A DNA stretch of 64,000 nucleotides from Chloroflexota bacterium. GTDB taxonomy: Bacteria; Chloroflexota; Dehalococcoidia; UBA2979. A program made the position numbers and the translations under genes. Shown here in pieces: positions 52,800 through 62,481 of the stretch. Each line of letters begins with the position of its first letter. Within the stretch, counting starts at the first letter, position 1. The stretch lies in assembly GCA_002716405.1 (NCBI GenBank), contig PBBA01000003.1, forward strand, positions 1-64,000, written 5' to 3'. Below the pieces are notes generated by a model. That model was not told where the DNA came from and searched no databases. It saw nothing but the letters and a program-made list of their open reading frames with translations.

Positions 52800-53566
52800 T
52801 GTGCCTTCTGATTCGAAGACCTACCAGTAACACGAGCTGTCGCATCCGAAAAACGCTTTATGTGATCTGAACCACCTCGCAGAATTAAATCAGATTGCAA
52901 TTCAATGCCTATAGCATCTCCCCCCATGACAGCAGTGTTAATAACCCTTTTAGCCCAAGTAGTAGCCAAAGGGGAAGCACTAACAATAGATTCTGCAAGT
53001 TCAGTAGTTACCGATATTAATTTACTTCCATCAACAACACGATTTACTAATCCAATAGTTTGCGCCTCTTGAGCTTCCACAACACGAGAGGTGAAAATAA
53101 GCTCTTTGGCAACGACAGGTCCAACAAGCGTAGTTAATGCTGCTGCACCGACTACTAGACCATAATCAGCACCTGGAAAACGAAATTTTGCACGACTTGT
53201 AATGATCCTTAAATCACATCCACATGCCAATAGAGCTCCCGCACCGTAAGCTGGTCCATCAATCGAGGCTATAGTCGGTTTTTCTGAAGATGCAACACGT
53301 AAAGCAGCATCTCTAGAAGGATTAAACCTTCTATCACCTCCTTCTTCCGCACCAAGAGCTTCAGTCATATCAGCACCAGCAGAAAAAGATCCCCCTGAAC
53401 CTTGAATAACTATTACATGCACAGAATTATCAGTATCAAATTCTTCCATTTTCTCTTGAACAGCACTCGCTAAAGAAAAATTAATCGCATTTCTCTTATT
53501 TGGTCTATTCAAAGACAACCACCCAATCCCATTTTCTACATGAGACAAGACAATATCGTCGTCCAT
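52796..53566 (-). CDS. Enoyl-CoA hydratase/isomerase family protein
   Basis: A 256-aa crotonase-fold protein with oxyanion loops SFSAGADMTEA and IDGPAYGAGALLACGCDLRI and the central FPGADYGLVVGAAALTTLVG. The catalytic Glu pair of a true hydratase is not plain in the second loop (it reads FPGADYGLV, where hydratases have FPE-x-x-x-G), so it may be another crotonase activity. TGAGGTG lies about six bases before the ATG. It leads a four-gene leftward operon (crotonase, CinA-like, hydrolase, HAD). Confidence 0.88.
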   Translation of the reverse strand: MDDDIVLSHVENGIGWLSLNRPNKRNAINFSLASAVQEKMEEFDTDNSVHVIVIQGSGGSFSAGADMTEALGAEEGGDRRFNPSRDAALRVASSEKPTIASIDGPAYGAGALLACGCDLRIITSRAKFRFPGADYGLVVGAAALTTLVGPVVAKELIFTSRVVEAQEAQTIGLVNRVVDGSKLISVTTELAESIVSASPLATTWAKRVINTAVMGGDAIGIELQSDLILRGGSDHIKRFSDATARVTGRSSNQKAQ

Positions 53567-53706
53567 ATTTACACCTCATTGCATCCAAATACATGTTGAA
53601 TTTTTCACTTTATTGATACTTACCTTTATATCATGACTAAATAATTTTTGAATTAGTTTGCTCAAGTACTTGTGAACTACTCAATACACGCTTAGCTTAA
53701 TCTACT

Positions 53707-54936
53707 GTGAGCAAAGAAAAAAATCAGTCGTTATCTTTCAATTCGAATGAAAATTCATTCGACCAACTTTTTGCGTCTATCGTTGATAAATTACCGATCA
53801 ACACTTCGCTATCACCCTTACGCTATGATCTTAACGCTGGTGTGCCAGATCGTGACTCTTTACCTGCGACTGCGTTGTTAGCAGCAACAGAACATGTTTT
53901 ATCTCATGACGCTGGCGGAGCACTGACCTATGGAGGACAGCAGGGATATCTACCTCTAAGAGAATGGATTGCTACACGAACCAGTCATCTTTCAAACATT
54001 GAGACAAATGCTAATCAAATAACACTGACATCCGGAAGTGCACATGGATTGCAAAATGTAGCACTAACTTTCCTAGACCAAAATGATACTGTAATCTTGG
54101 GTGCGCCTACCTACCCAGGTGCAATTAGAACATTTCAAGCACGAGAGGCAAATATTGTTACCGTTACACAAGATACAGAAGGACTTATTCCAGAAAATCT
54201 TTTAGACACTATCAATAACTTAAAAGAAAAGTCTATTACACCGAAATTATTATATCTAATACCAACTTACGACAATCCGACTGGAACGACATTACCACTA
54301 GAACGCAGAGAGGCAATTATCAAGATCGCACAGGACAATAATATATTAATCATTGAAGATGAGGCATACGCTGGCTTGGATTTTGATGGCGTTCCACCTC
54401 CCTCCCTCTACGCAATTGCAGAAGGAGAAGGAGTCATTCAATTAGGTACTTTTTCAAAAACAATTGCATCTGGGCTTCGAGTTGGTTGGATTACCTCTTC
54501 TGAATCAATTGTAAAAACATTAGTCCACATGCGATTCGATAATGGAGCATCACCTTTCTTGCACCGTATCGTCCTGCACTTTTTAGAATCTGATGAGTAT
54601 GTTCCACATGTAAATAAACTACAATCCATATATCGAAAGCGAAGAGATGTAACTGAACTATCCCTTCGAAAACATGCAGGTCCTTACGTCGATTTTACTA
54701 AGCCAAATGGTGGATTTTTCTTTTGGTTGAGCCTAAAAGATCCTTTAACTGCCGATGAGCTTCGTAGTGCAGCTATGGAATCTAATGTAGCTGTAACTTC
54801 AGGTAGAACCTATTATTTTGGTCCCGGAGGTGAAAATAAAATTCGATTGGTATTTTCAGCATTACCTACTACAGATTTAGAAAACGCTGTAGAAATACTA
54901 GGTAATGTAATGAAAACACTCGTAAATAATAGCTAA
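53707..54936 (+). CDS. Class I/II PLP aminotransferase (MocR-type fold, no HTH)
   Basis: A 409-aa PLP enzyme. GAL TYGG at LTYGGQQGYLPLREWIA, TSGSAHGLQNVALTFL, YLIPTYDNPTG, IEDEAYAGL and the PLP Lys251 in GTFSKTIASGLRVGW are conserved. It resembles 2-aminoadipate/aromatic aminotransferases and the MocR C-domain, but lacks the N-terminal HTH. GTG start with no clear Shine-Dalgarno site. A paralogue follows 102 bases downstream. Amino acceptor not predictable. Confidence 0.87.
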   Translation: MSKEKNQSLSFNSNENSFDQLFASIVDKLPINTSLSPLRYDLNAGVPDRDSLPATALLAATEHVLSHDAGGALTYGGQQGYLPLREWIATRTSHLSNIETNANQITLTSGSAHGLQNVALTFLDQNDTVILGAPTYPGAIRTFQAREANIVTVTQDTEGLIPENLLDTINNLKEKSITPKLLYLIPTYDNPTGTTLPLERREAIIKIAQDNNILIIEDEAYAGLDFDGVPPPSLYAIAEGEGVIQLGTFSKTIASGLRVGWITSSESIVKTLVHMRFDNGASPFLHRIVLHFLESDEYVPHVNKLQSIYRKRRDVTELSLRKHAGPYVDFTKPNGGFFFWLSLKDPLTADELRSAAMESNVAVTSGRTYYFGPGGENKIRLVFSALPTTDLENAVEILGNVMKTLVNNS

Positions 54937-55038
54937 CAACTTGCCCTGACATACATATTTTGTCTAGGATGTCCCTTAGTATGTAGCCAAATTATGACTG
55001 AAATGTTCAAATATATATATAAAAAAATTAGGACAAAC

Positions 55039-56322
55039 ATGACGATCAATTCGAATCCCCAATCACTCATTGATGAGTTACATCAATTGTGGTCCCACCA
55101 TAACTTCAATGAATTAGCCAGCGATGCAGTAAAACATCTTACTTCTGGCTCTGCTACGGACTGGGGAATTCCTGCAGACGTGGAATCACCGATTACACCT
55201 ATCACCTTAGGGGGTGGCATTCCTGACGCTGGAACATTACCTAAAGAAGAATTACTTGATGCTATGCGTCGCGCCCTTGATGCCCCTGATGATGAACCAT
55301 TACGCTATGGAGGTGGAATTGGATATGAGCCACTTCGACACGAACTAGCAAAAAGATACACTAGAGATCGACACATCAGTGCGACGTCTGATCATTTTTT
55401 ACTTACTAATGGTAGTGCAGACGCAATAGATTTAATTTGCGGAACATTCCTTTCACCAGGTGATATTGTTATCTCGGAAGCACCCACATTTTCTGGGACT
55501 TTAAGAACATTTAGAGGACATCAGGCAGAAATCTTATCGGTAGGCATCGATAGAGAAGGTATGATTATTGATGAATTAGAACAATTATTATCAAAGTTAG
55601 AAACTGAAGGACGACGTGCTAAGATAATTTACGTAATCAGTAATTGCCATAATCCTGCCGGTATTTCTATGTCACACGCACGAAGAGAGTCATTACTTAG
55701 AACCGCAGCAAAATTTGGATGCTTGATAGTCGATGATGATGCGTACGGGGAACTTTATTATACACCTGAACCACCGGTTACATTATCAGAGCTATCTCAA
55801 GGGCAGGGAGTAATTACTGTTGGAACATTCTCAAAAATCATAGCTACAGGTCTAAGGGTAGGTTGGGTTTTTGCCGACCCCAGTATTATCGAACAAATTG
55901 TGCGCGTACGTTTTGATATGGGAAATAGTCCAATGTTGCATCATATGTTGTGGCAATTTATGCAAGATGGCAGATTAGACAAACATATCGTCAATATGAG
56001 ATCATTATATTCAGAAAAACTCGAATCTCTTGCATCCGCTCTACATGAATATTGTGAACCATATATGAGTTTCCAGAAGCCTAGTGGTGGTTTCTTCCTA
56101 TGGGCACAACTACACGAAAACCTTGATGCTTTAGAAGTACAACGAGAAGGGATAAAGCAAGGTGTCATTTTCGCTAATGGACATGGCTTTTTCCCAGATC
56201 ACCACGACTTAAGTCAGCATCTAAGGTTTGCTTTTTCTTGGGTTCCACATGAAGACATTCAAGAAGGGGCCCAACGCTTAGCAAAAGCATGTGCAATCGT
56301 ATCCGACAATAATAGAAAATGA
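55039..56322 (+). CDS. Class I/II PLP aminotransferase, tandem paralogue
   Basis: A 427-aa protein from ATG 55039, chosen for an AGGA six bases upstream; an ATG at 54994 would add 15 basic, low-complexity residues. Shared blocks with the preceding gene: RYGGGIGYEPLRHELA, LTNGSADAIDLICGTFL, ISNCHNPAGIS, VDDDAYGELYY and Lys266 in GTFSKIIATGLRVGW. The two are clearly homologous but well diverged, so duplication is old and specificity probably differs. The methyltransferase gene follows after 27 bases. Confidence 0.88.
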   Translation: MTINSNPQSLIDELHQLWSHHNFNELASDAVKHLTSGSATDWGIPADVESPITPITLGGGIPDAGTLPKEELLDAMRRALDAPDDEPLRYGGGIGYEPLRHELAKRYTRDRHISATSDHFLLTNGSADAIDLICGTFLSPGDIVISEAPTFSGTLRTFRGHQAEILSVGIDREGMIIDELEQLLSKLETEGRRAKIIYVISNCHNPAGISMSHARRESLLRTAAKFGCLIVDDDAYGELYYTPEPPVTLSELSQGQGVITVGTFSKIIATGLRVGWVFADPSIIEQIVRVRFDMGNSPMLHHMLWQFMQDGRLDKHIVNMRSLYSEKLESLASALHEYCEPYMSFQKPSGGFFLWAQLHENLDALEVQREGIKQGVIFANGHGFFPDHHDLSQHLRFAFSWVPHEDIQEGAQRLAKACAIVSDNNRK

Positions 56323-56349
56323 TCGGTCGAAACTCTCTCTGGAGCCTTT

Positions 56350-56982
56350 GTGGTAGAAATCAATTTTCAAAAAACTAACAATATCATCAACCAATTTCGA
56401 AAAGATATAACGTTTGAAACGACAATACGTGATCAAAACTTTCGATTTGATTCTACCTGGGGACTCTTTTCACCAAGAGAAATTGATAAAGGTACTCAAC
56501 TACTTCTTAATGAAATCCAAGTTGATCAATATGATGATTGTTTAGATTTAGGATGTGGTTATGGCCCAATAGGTATCACCCTTGGAAAATTAGCTCCAAA
56601 AGGACAAACAATTATGGTAGACCGTGATTATGTTGCTGTAGATTATGCAAAAATCAACATAAAAAACAATAATCTTAATAATGCTAATGTAATTATGTCG
56701 AATGGCTTTGCGAAAATATCTGACAAAAGAAAATTTAATATTATTGCTTCAAATTTACCTGCAAAAATAGGTAATGAAATGACTAGTATCCTTTTCGCTG
56801 ATGCTTATCAATACCTGCATGAAGACGGTCAATTAGTAGTTGTTACACTTTCAGGAATGCGAAAATATATCCAAAGATCACTTCTTTCTTTATTCGGAAA
56901 TTATGAAAAAGTAAGACAAACTGGTCAACATACTTTACATCGTGCAGTACGACACAGGACGAATGCTAAAATATCAAATTGA
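56350..56982 (+). CDS. RsmC-like class I methyltransferase
   Basis: A 210-aa SAM methyltransferase with motif I DCLDLGCGYGPIGITLGKL, motif II MVDRDYVAVDYAK and motif IV ASNLPAKIGNEM. RsmC-type 16S rRNA G1207 N2-methyltransferases have NPPF or NPPI at motif IV; here it reads NLPA, so the target base specificity may differ. GTG start at 56350 with GGAG five bases upstream. It is followed by the FabL-like gene, whose SD overlaps its 3' end. Confidence 0.82.
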   Translation: MVEINFQKTNNIINQFRKDITFETTIRDQNFRFDSTWGLFSPREIDKGTQLLLNEIQVDQYDDCLDLGCGYGPIGITLGKLAPKGQTIMVDRDYVAVDYAKINIKNNNLNNANVIMSNGFAKISDKRKFNIIASNLPAKIGNEMTSILFADAYQYLHEDGQLVVVTLSGMRKYIQRSLLSLFGNYEKVRQTGQHTLHRAVRHRTNAKISN

Positions 56983-56989
56983 GGTGATC

Positions 56990-57787
56990 ATGGTGGAAAA
57001 CAAAAAAATATATTCTTCACTCAATGGGAAAAATGCGCTCATCCTAGGTGGTTCACGTGGAATAGGAAAGGCAATATCAATCCGATTAGCACAAGAAGGT
57101 TGCAATGTCCTAATAAATTATGCACGTTCAAAAGATGCAGCTACAGAAACAGCTACAACATGTAAATCCTACGGTGTCGAAGCTAAAATCGTGCAAGGCG
57201 ATATTGGTAAAGAAAGTAGTGTTAAAGAAATTTATAAACAAATAAATGGCAATAACCTTGATATCTTAATCAATAACGCAGCTAGAGGACTTGAACGACC
57301 TAGACCAGCTATCGATCAAAAACCAAAGCACCTTCACAGTACGATGGATGTTAATCTCTTCGGGCCATGGCATGCTATCCAGCATGCCTTCCCATTGATG
57401 AAAGAAAAAGGTGGAGGAGTAATAATTAATCTACTGTCACCAGGATCAGAGCATTATATGCCTAATTATTCTGCAGTAGGTATTTCGAAGGCCGCGTTAA
57501 GTTCACTGACAATGTATATGTCTGTAGAACTGGCACCTTATGGAATTAGAGTGAATGGTATTTCTGCTGGGTGGGTTGAAGGCTCAGATGGTGAACATTC
57601 ATATCGAAAAGAAGTTAGTGAACGTGTTAAACCTTTTGTACCGATCGGAAGAAATGTATCACCTGAAGATATAGCATCTGCAGCCGCATGGATGTGTTCT
57701 GATGAATCAAGCATGCTAGTTGGACATGTCCTCCACATAGATGGAGGTTTTAATCATGGAGCTTGGAATGCTATCTTGGACAATTAA
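56990..57787 (+). CDS. SDR resembling FabL-type enoyl-ACP reductase
   Basis: A 265-aa SDR. ATG 56990 follows GAGGTG by four bases, a better start than 56942, which would overlap the methyltransferase gene. Features match B. subtilis FabL more than ordinary SDRs: GGSRGIGKAISIRLA, LINYARSKDAATETA, INNAARG, and an active site Tyr-x6-Lys (NYSAVGISKAAL) in place of Tyr-x3-Lys. FabL reduces trans-2-enoyl-ACP with NADPH in fatty-acid synthesis. Conserved FabL-like motifs are visible, but a substrate assignment needs alignment. Context (aminotransferases) does not support lipid synthesis strongly. Confidence 0.78.
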   Translation: MVENKKIYSSLNGKNALILGGSRGIGKAISIRLAQEGCNVLINYARSKDAATETATTCKSYGVEAKIVQGDIGKESSVKEIYKQINGNNLDILINNAARGLERPRPAIDQKPKHLHSTMDVNLFGPWHAIQHAFPLMKEKGGGVIINLLSPGSEHYMPNYSAVGISKAALSSLTMYMSVELAPYGIRVNGISAGWVEGSDGEHSYRKEVSERVKPFVPIGRNVSPEDIASAAAWMCSDESSMLVGHVLHIDGGFNHGAWNAILDN

Positions 57788-57793
57788 GTACTC

Positions 57794-59473
57794 TCAACCG
57801 GTTATTGCGCCTTTGTCTGCCTGAGAAACCAAACGTGAATACTTAGCAAAAACACCCTTCGCATATTTAATCTCTTGTACCGATCGGTGTTCAATACGAT
57901 TATTAATTTCTGAAACATCAACTTCCAAATTTAATTGCCTATTTTCAATATCAATAACGATATAGTCACCTTCCTCGACTGCAGCGATAGGACCTCCTAC
58001 CGAAGCTTCGGGGGCGACATGCCCAACCATCAACCCACGCGTTGCTCCAGAAAATCTTCCATCTGTCAGTAATGCAACTGATTCTCCTAAACCTTCACCT
58101 ACTATCGCAGCAGTCACAAGAAGCATTTCTCGCATACCAGGTCCGCCGACAGGACCTTCGTTACGAATAACAACCACATCATCCTCCACGATTTTCTTTT
58201 CCAGTACAGCTTGCATTGCATCTTCTTCACATTCAAAAACCCTTGCAGGTCCTCTATGAAATAATCGCTCATGACCAGCTACCTTAACTACGCATCCATC
58301 TGGTGCTAAGGATCCACGTAATATAACAAGTCCTCCTGTAGGCTTTAGTGCTTGCTCAACTGGTAATATCACGTCTTGACCTAGTGTTTCGATTGCAGAT
58401 TCTGCAATTTCAGCAATAGTTTCACCTGTCACTGTCATAACATCACCATTAAGTTTATTTGCTTCTAGTAAGCGTTTGGCCAAAAGTAAAGTCCCTCCAG
58501 CACGATCCATATCAAGTGCCACATATCGACCTCCGGGACGCATATCACCAATTAGCGGTGTTGCTTCGGAAATAGCATCAAAATCATCAATATCAATTTC
58601 AACTCCTGCTTCTGCAGCTATAGCTAAAGCATGAAGTACTATGTTTGTAGAACCACCCGTGGAAGCAGCACAAATAATTGCATTCTCAATAGCTTGACGT
58701 GTAATCAAATCACGCGGCAAAACACCACGACGTAAAACATCCATTACCAGTTTGCCTGCTTCTACACCAATTGCATCCTTGCGTTTATCAGTTGCACCAA
58801 CTGTAGCCGAACCCATCGGAGATATTCCCATGAATTCTAAAGCGGTAGCCATAGTGTTAGCTGTAAATTGAGCACCACATGCTCCAGCACCTGGGCAAGC
58901 TGCAGCCTCAAGAGCCGCTAAACCTTCATCTGATAGATCACCTACTGCATGAGCGCCAACACCTTCAAATACATCTTGAATTGTGACATCTTTGCCTTCC
59001 CAATTTCCTGGAGCAATTGATCCTGAATAAAGAACAATACCTGGGATATTTAATCGTGCTAAAGCCATTGCACCTGCGGGAATAGTTTTATCACACCCAA
59101 CAATAATTACTAATGCATCAAATGAATATCCAACTCCACAAAGTTCTATAGAATCAGCAATTACCTCACGTGATATTAGGGACGCCTTCATGCCTTCTGT
59201 CCCCATAGAGATACCATCAGAAATAGCAATTGTATTCACTTCCATTGGAGTACCTCCAGCTTCACGAATACCAGCCATTACATGTAGAGCCAAATCTCGT
59301 TGAGAATTAGTACATGGCATTGTACCTATCCACTCATGAGCAACCATCACCAAAGGTTTTTTGAGATCATCTACATCGTATCCAACTGAATGTAATTGAG
59401 ACCTTGCGGCAGCCCTGTCTGGGCCGTCTACTAGTACACGACTACGATGCCTTATATCAAATTGATCTGACAT
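57794..59473 (-). CDS. ilvD: Dihydroxy-acid dehydratase
   Basis: A 559-aa [2Fe-2S] or [4Fe-4S] enzyme of isoleucine/valine synthesis that dehydrates 2,3-dihydroxy-3-methyl acids. Cys-bearing motifs VIIVGCDKTIPAGAM and CPGAGACGAQFTANTMA (usual form CPGPGACGGMYTANTM), DGRFSGATRGLMVGHVAPEA and NEGPVGGPGMREML are conserved. ATG 59473 is chosen because AGAGGT lies six bases upstream; an ATG at 59488 lacks one. It follows the DUF3090 gene by 27 bases. Other dihydroxy-acid or sugar-acid dehydratases share the fold, but the length and motifs fit IlvD. Confidence 0.92.
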   Translation of the reverse strand: MSDQFDIRHRSRVLVDGPDRAAARSQLHSVGYDVDDLKKPLVMVAHEWIGTMPCTNSQRDLALHVMAGIREAGGTPMEVNTIAISDGISMGTEGMKASLISREVIADSIELCGVGYSFDALVIIVGCDKTIPAGAMALARLNIPGIVLYSGSIAPGNWEGKDVTIQDVFEGVGAHAVGDLSDEGLAALEAAACPGAGACGAQFTANTMATALEFMGISPMGSATVGATDKRKDAIGVEAGKLVMDVLRRGVLPRDLITRQAIENAIICAASTGGSTNIVLHALAIAAEAGVEIDIDDFDAISEATPLIGDMRPGGRYVALDMDRAGGTLLLAKRLLEANKLNGDVMTVTGETIAEIAESAIETLGQDVILPVEQALKPTGGLVILRGSLAPDGCVVKVAGHERLFHRGPARVFECEEDAMQAVLEKKIVEDDVVVIRNEGPVGGPGMREMLLVTAAIVGEGLGESVALLTDGRFSGATRGLMVGHVAPEASVGGPIAAVEEGDYIVIDIENRQLNLEVDVSEINNRIEHRSVQEIKYAKGVFAKYSRLVSQADKGAITG

Positions 59474-59500
59474 TATTACCTCTTTCATTATTAAAAAATT

Positions 59501-60034
59501 TTAATCGTCTTGTGAATCAGAAATCAAAAATTCCTTCGCATGTCCGTTACTACCAGGACAACCTATACATTTTCCATCTATATTCAACACTTGACCACAT
59601 AACTTACAAAGTGGGCGCCCACCTGCAACAACTACCTCAATAATAGAACTCAAATTAATTGCCTGAGATCTACTAAATGACATACTAAATGAAGGCCTCT
59701 CCATAGATGTCATTGCAGCTTCATCATCAACATTAACGATAATGCATTGCATCCCTGCATCAAATTCTAATGAAATTCTTAATGCCTGTATGTCTATATC
59801 TGGATTCGAAGGAAATACATCAATTGCATTTACTACATCAACAGGTTGGCCTCTTTCTTCAGACTGTTCTGCTAATAATTGAGATATTGAACGTCCCAAC
59901 TGTGCTAATTCTTGTTTTTCCAACCATATTGTTGCAAATTGTCCTTCTTTAACGACACGAACACGGAAAATTCGTTGGCCAGGTTCACCTATTGCCTCCG
60001 CGTCAATTGCATCAACCAAACCAAAATCAATCAT
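59501..60034 (-). CDS. DUF3090-family protein with C-terminal zinc-ribbon-like motif
   Basis: A 177-aa protein matching DUF3090, found mainly in Actinobacteria and Chloroflexota. The core IGEPGQRIFRVRVV and GQFATIWLEKQELAQLGRSI, then RPSFSMSFSRSQA, are characteristic, and the C-terminus has Cys143-x2-Cys146 and Cys156-x2-Cys159 (CKLCGQVLNIDGKCIGCPG), a zinc-ribbon-like pair. Function is unknown. It lies immediately upstream of ilvD in the same transcript. Its phylum bias supports the taxonomic inference made for the window. Confidence 0.85.
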   Translation of the reverse strand: MIDFGLVDAIDAEAIGEPGQRIFRVRVVKEGQFATIWLEKQELAQLGRSISQLLAEQSEERGQPVDVVNAIDVFPSNPDIDIQALRISLEFDAGMQCIIVNVDDEAAMTSMERPSFSMSFSRSQAINLSSIIEVVVAGGRPLCKLCGQVLNIDGKCIGCPGSNGHAKEFLISDSQDD

Positions 60035-60155
60035 TTATTCTCCCTATTCTCCTAGGATCAGGTTATGCTCAACTTTACGATTGAAACACCAAAGATCAAC
60101 TATTAGTATCTATTGCTTTTTTATAAGATAGAATTGTAATTGAAAGAAGATAAAA

Positions 60156-61550
60156 ATGAAGACATCATTCACTGATTTACCTGATTCACTAACTACTGCT
60201 AGTGACGCATTAGAAAAAAAATTACTTTCATCATCTGAGCTCTTAGAAATAAATATTACACGAATTGAAGAAACTGATGGAAAAGTTAATTCTTTCGTCA
60301 CGCGTATGTTTGAAACAGCACGGGAAGATGCATTATCTTCAACAGAACGAGCACTAAAAGGTTCACGATTAAGTCCATTGGACGGCATCCCGATTGCAGT
60401 CAAAGATATCTATGACACTGAAGGTGTAGTTACTAGTAGAGGAAGTGCAGCTTATAAAGATCACATACCTTCAAAAGATGCCACTACAGTAAAATTACTC
60501 CGTGATAGCGGCGCTGTAATTATAGGAAAGACAAATACTCACGAAGTTGCTCTTGGTGGAACAACCAATAACGTTAATCACGGAGCTACTCGTAATCCCT
60601 GGAATCTAGCTCATGTACCTGGTGGATCTTCTGGAGGATCAGCTTCTGCACTTGCAGCGCGTCAATGTTTAGGAGCTCTAGGATCTGATACAGGTGGTTC
60701 CATTCGCATACCTGCAGCTTTTTGTTCCGTAACTGGACATAAGCCAACATATGGACTTGTCAGCCGGGCAGGTGTTTTCCCTGTTTCCTATCTTTTAGAT
60801 CATGCGGGCCCTATGGCAATATCTGCCGAAGATTGTGCACTTATGCTTAATGCACTTGCAAAATACGATCCAGAAGATAGGGATTCAATAAATGTCGAAT
60901 CCAAAAATTATAGGGCTGAACTTAATAATGAAATTAAAGGACTTCGATTCGTTGTTATACCCTCTTTTCTAGAAGGATGTGAAACAGAAGTACTCGAGAA
61001 TTTTCATTTATCCCTTGAAGTCATGAAAAATTTAGGAGTAGCTATAGAATATTTTGAACCAATTGAAAATATAAATGAAATACGAGAAAAAATCGCCTGC
61101 TTAATTTCTGCCGAATCTGGAACTTATAACCTCATTGCTTTAGAAAAAGATCTCATTTCTGAGCCAGGAAGAACAAGGATGCTTGGTGGGCTTTCAACAC
61201 CAGTGGAAAAATATATTGAAGCAATTCAATTAAGAAAAGAAATTCAAGCACTCTATGAAAAAGGGTTGGAAAATTTTGATGCTTATGTTACACCAACAAC
61301 CCCAATGACTGCCGAAGCTATCGAAAAAGATCCCACACAAGAACAGCATATAACTAATAAATTCAAAAACACTCAAATTTTTGATTTTTCACATCAGCCC
61401 TCCATAAGTGTCCCTAATGGACTTAGTGCCAGCGGATTACCTACTGGATTAATGATTTCAACAAAGCTTTTTTCTGACTCCTTGACTTTACGTATTGGTC
61501 ATGCTTATCAACAAGTTACTAGTCACCATCTTCAAAGTCCGGAAATCTAA
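60156..61550 (+). CDS. Amidase-signature family protein, GatA-like
   Basis: A 464-aa amidase. The Ser-cisSer-Lys triad is Lys83 (IPIAVKDIYDTEG), Ser158 (PGGSSGGSASALAA) and Ser182 (GSDTGGSIRIPAAFC), with FCSVTGHKPTYGLVSR after it; the spacing equals that of GatA (Lys79, Ser154, Ser178). GatA is part of the glutamyl-tRNA amidotransferase, but gatB and gatC are absent from the neighbourhood, so a stand-alone amidase or a paralogue is equally possible. It shares base 61550 with murB (TAATG). Confidence 0.8.
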   Translation: MKTSFTDLPDSLTTASDALEKKLLSSSELLEINITRIEETDGKVNSFVTRMFETAREDALSSTERALKGSRLSPLDGIPIAVKDIYDTEGVVTSRGSAAYKDHIPSKDATTVKLLRDSGAVIIGKTNTHEVALGGTTNNVNHGATRNPWNLAHVPGGSSGGSASALAARQCLGALGSDTGGSIRIPAAFCSVTGHKPTYGLVSRAGVFPVSYLLDHAGPMAISAEDCALMLNALAKYDPEDRDSINVESKNYRAELNNEIKGLRFVVIPSFLEGCETEVLENFHLSLEVMKNLGVAIEYFEPIENINEIREKIACLISAESGTYNLIALEKDLISEPGRTRMLGGLSTPVEKYIEAIQLRKEIQALYEKGLENFDAYVTPTTPMTAEAIEKDPTQEQHITNKFKNTQIFDFSHQPSISVPNGLSASGLPTGLMISTKLFSDSLTLRIGHAYQQVTSHHLQSPEI

Positions 61551-62467
61551 TGACAAAACCTTCACCAAAACCACCAAATGATTTGAACTTAATAACTGGT
61601 GAATCACTAAAAAAACATACTTATATGCGCACAGGAGGAAGTGTCTCATTTTTTGCCGAACCCAAAAATTCTTCTGAATTATCCCAAACCATAAAATGGG
61701 CCAATTCCAATGAATTGCCAATAAAAATCATAGGTGGCGGATCTAATTTACTCATATCTGACGATGGTTTAAGTGGGGTAGTTATCTCGTTAAAGCATGC
61801 ATGTCGAGAAATAAATTTCGGTGAAAATCAAGTAACTGTCGGCTCTGGTGTTATGCTACCGGCGTTGTCAAAAGCAGCAGCCAACAAAGAACTCGGCGGA
61901 TTAGAATTTGCTATTGGAATACCTGGGACTGTGGGAGGGGCATTATGCAATAACGCTGGCATAGGAGATGGACGTAATTTTGGTTCCCTTGTCAAAGAAA
62001 TTACCGTTCTTAAGGAAACTGTAATATCTAAAATTCCAAAATCAGAATTACAATTTCATTATCGTTCTTCAAATCTAAAAAAGTGTAAGCTAATTATCCT
62101 TTCAGCAATACTTAATCTACAATTTCGTACAAAAAATGAATGTGAACTTGAAATGCGCAAATTATTGGAACAGCGACAAAAAACTCAACCCACATCTTCT
62201 AAAAATGCCGGATCAATGTTTAAGAACCCTACTAATCAATTTGCAGGGGAGTTGATTGAGAAAGCAGGCTGTAAAGGCATGTCGGTAGGTAATGCATCGG
62301 TAAGTAATTTACACGCAAATTTTATTGTGCATGACGGTAACGCAACCACAAAGGAAATTATCACACTCATGGAGTTAGTTGCGCAGAAAGTATTTTATAA
62401 TTCTGGTATAAAACTCGAACCTGAAGTAGAGTTATGGTCCGACAGTAAAAAATCAATTTTATTCTAA
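61550..62467 (+). CDS. murB: UDP-N-acetylmuramate dehydrogenase
   Basis: A 305-aa FAD enzyme that reduces UDP-GlcNAc-enolpyruvate to UDP-MurNAc. MRTGGSVSFFAEPKN, IIGGGSNLLISDDGLSG, IGIPGTVGGALCNNAGIGDG (FAD), catalytic Ser in SKNAGSMFKNP and Glu in LEPEVELWS are present. Its length suits the shorter (type II) form. It overlaps the amidase gene by one base. Its presence shows that the organism makes peptidoglycan, which not all Dehalococcoidia do. Confidence 0.95.
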   Translation: MTKPSPKPPNDLNLITGESLKKHTYMRTGGSVSFFAEPKNSSELSQTIKWANSNELPIKIIGGGSNLLISDDGLSGVVISLKHACREINFGENQVTVGSGVMLPALSKAAANKELGGLEFAIGIPGTVGGALCNNAGIGDGRNFGSLVKEITVLKETVISKIPKSELQFHYRSSNLKKCKLIILSAILNLQFRTKNECELEMRKLLEQRQKTQPTSSKNAGSMFKNPTNQFAGELIEKAGCKGMSVGNASVSNLHANFIVHDGNATTKEIITLMELVAQKVFYNSGIKLEPEVELWSDSKKSILF

Positions 62468-62481
62468 CAGGCAGGTTAATA

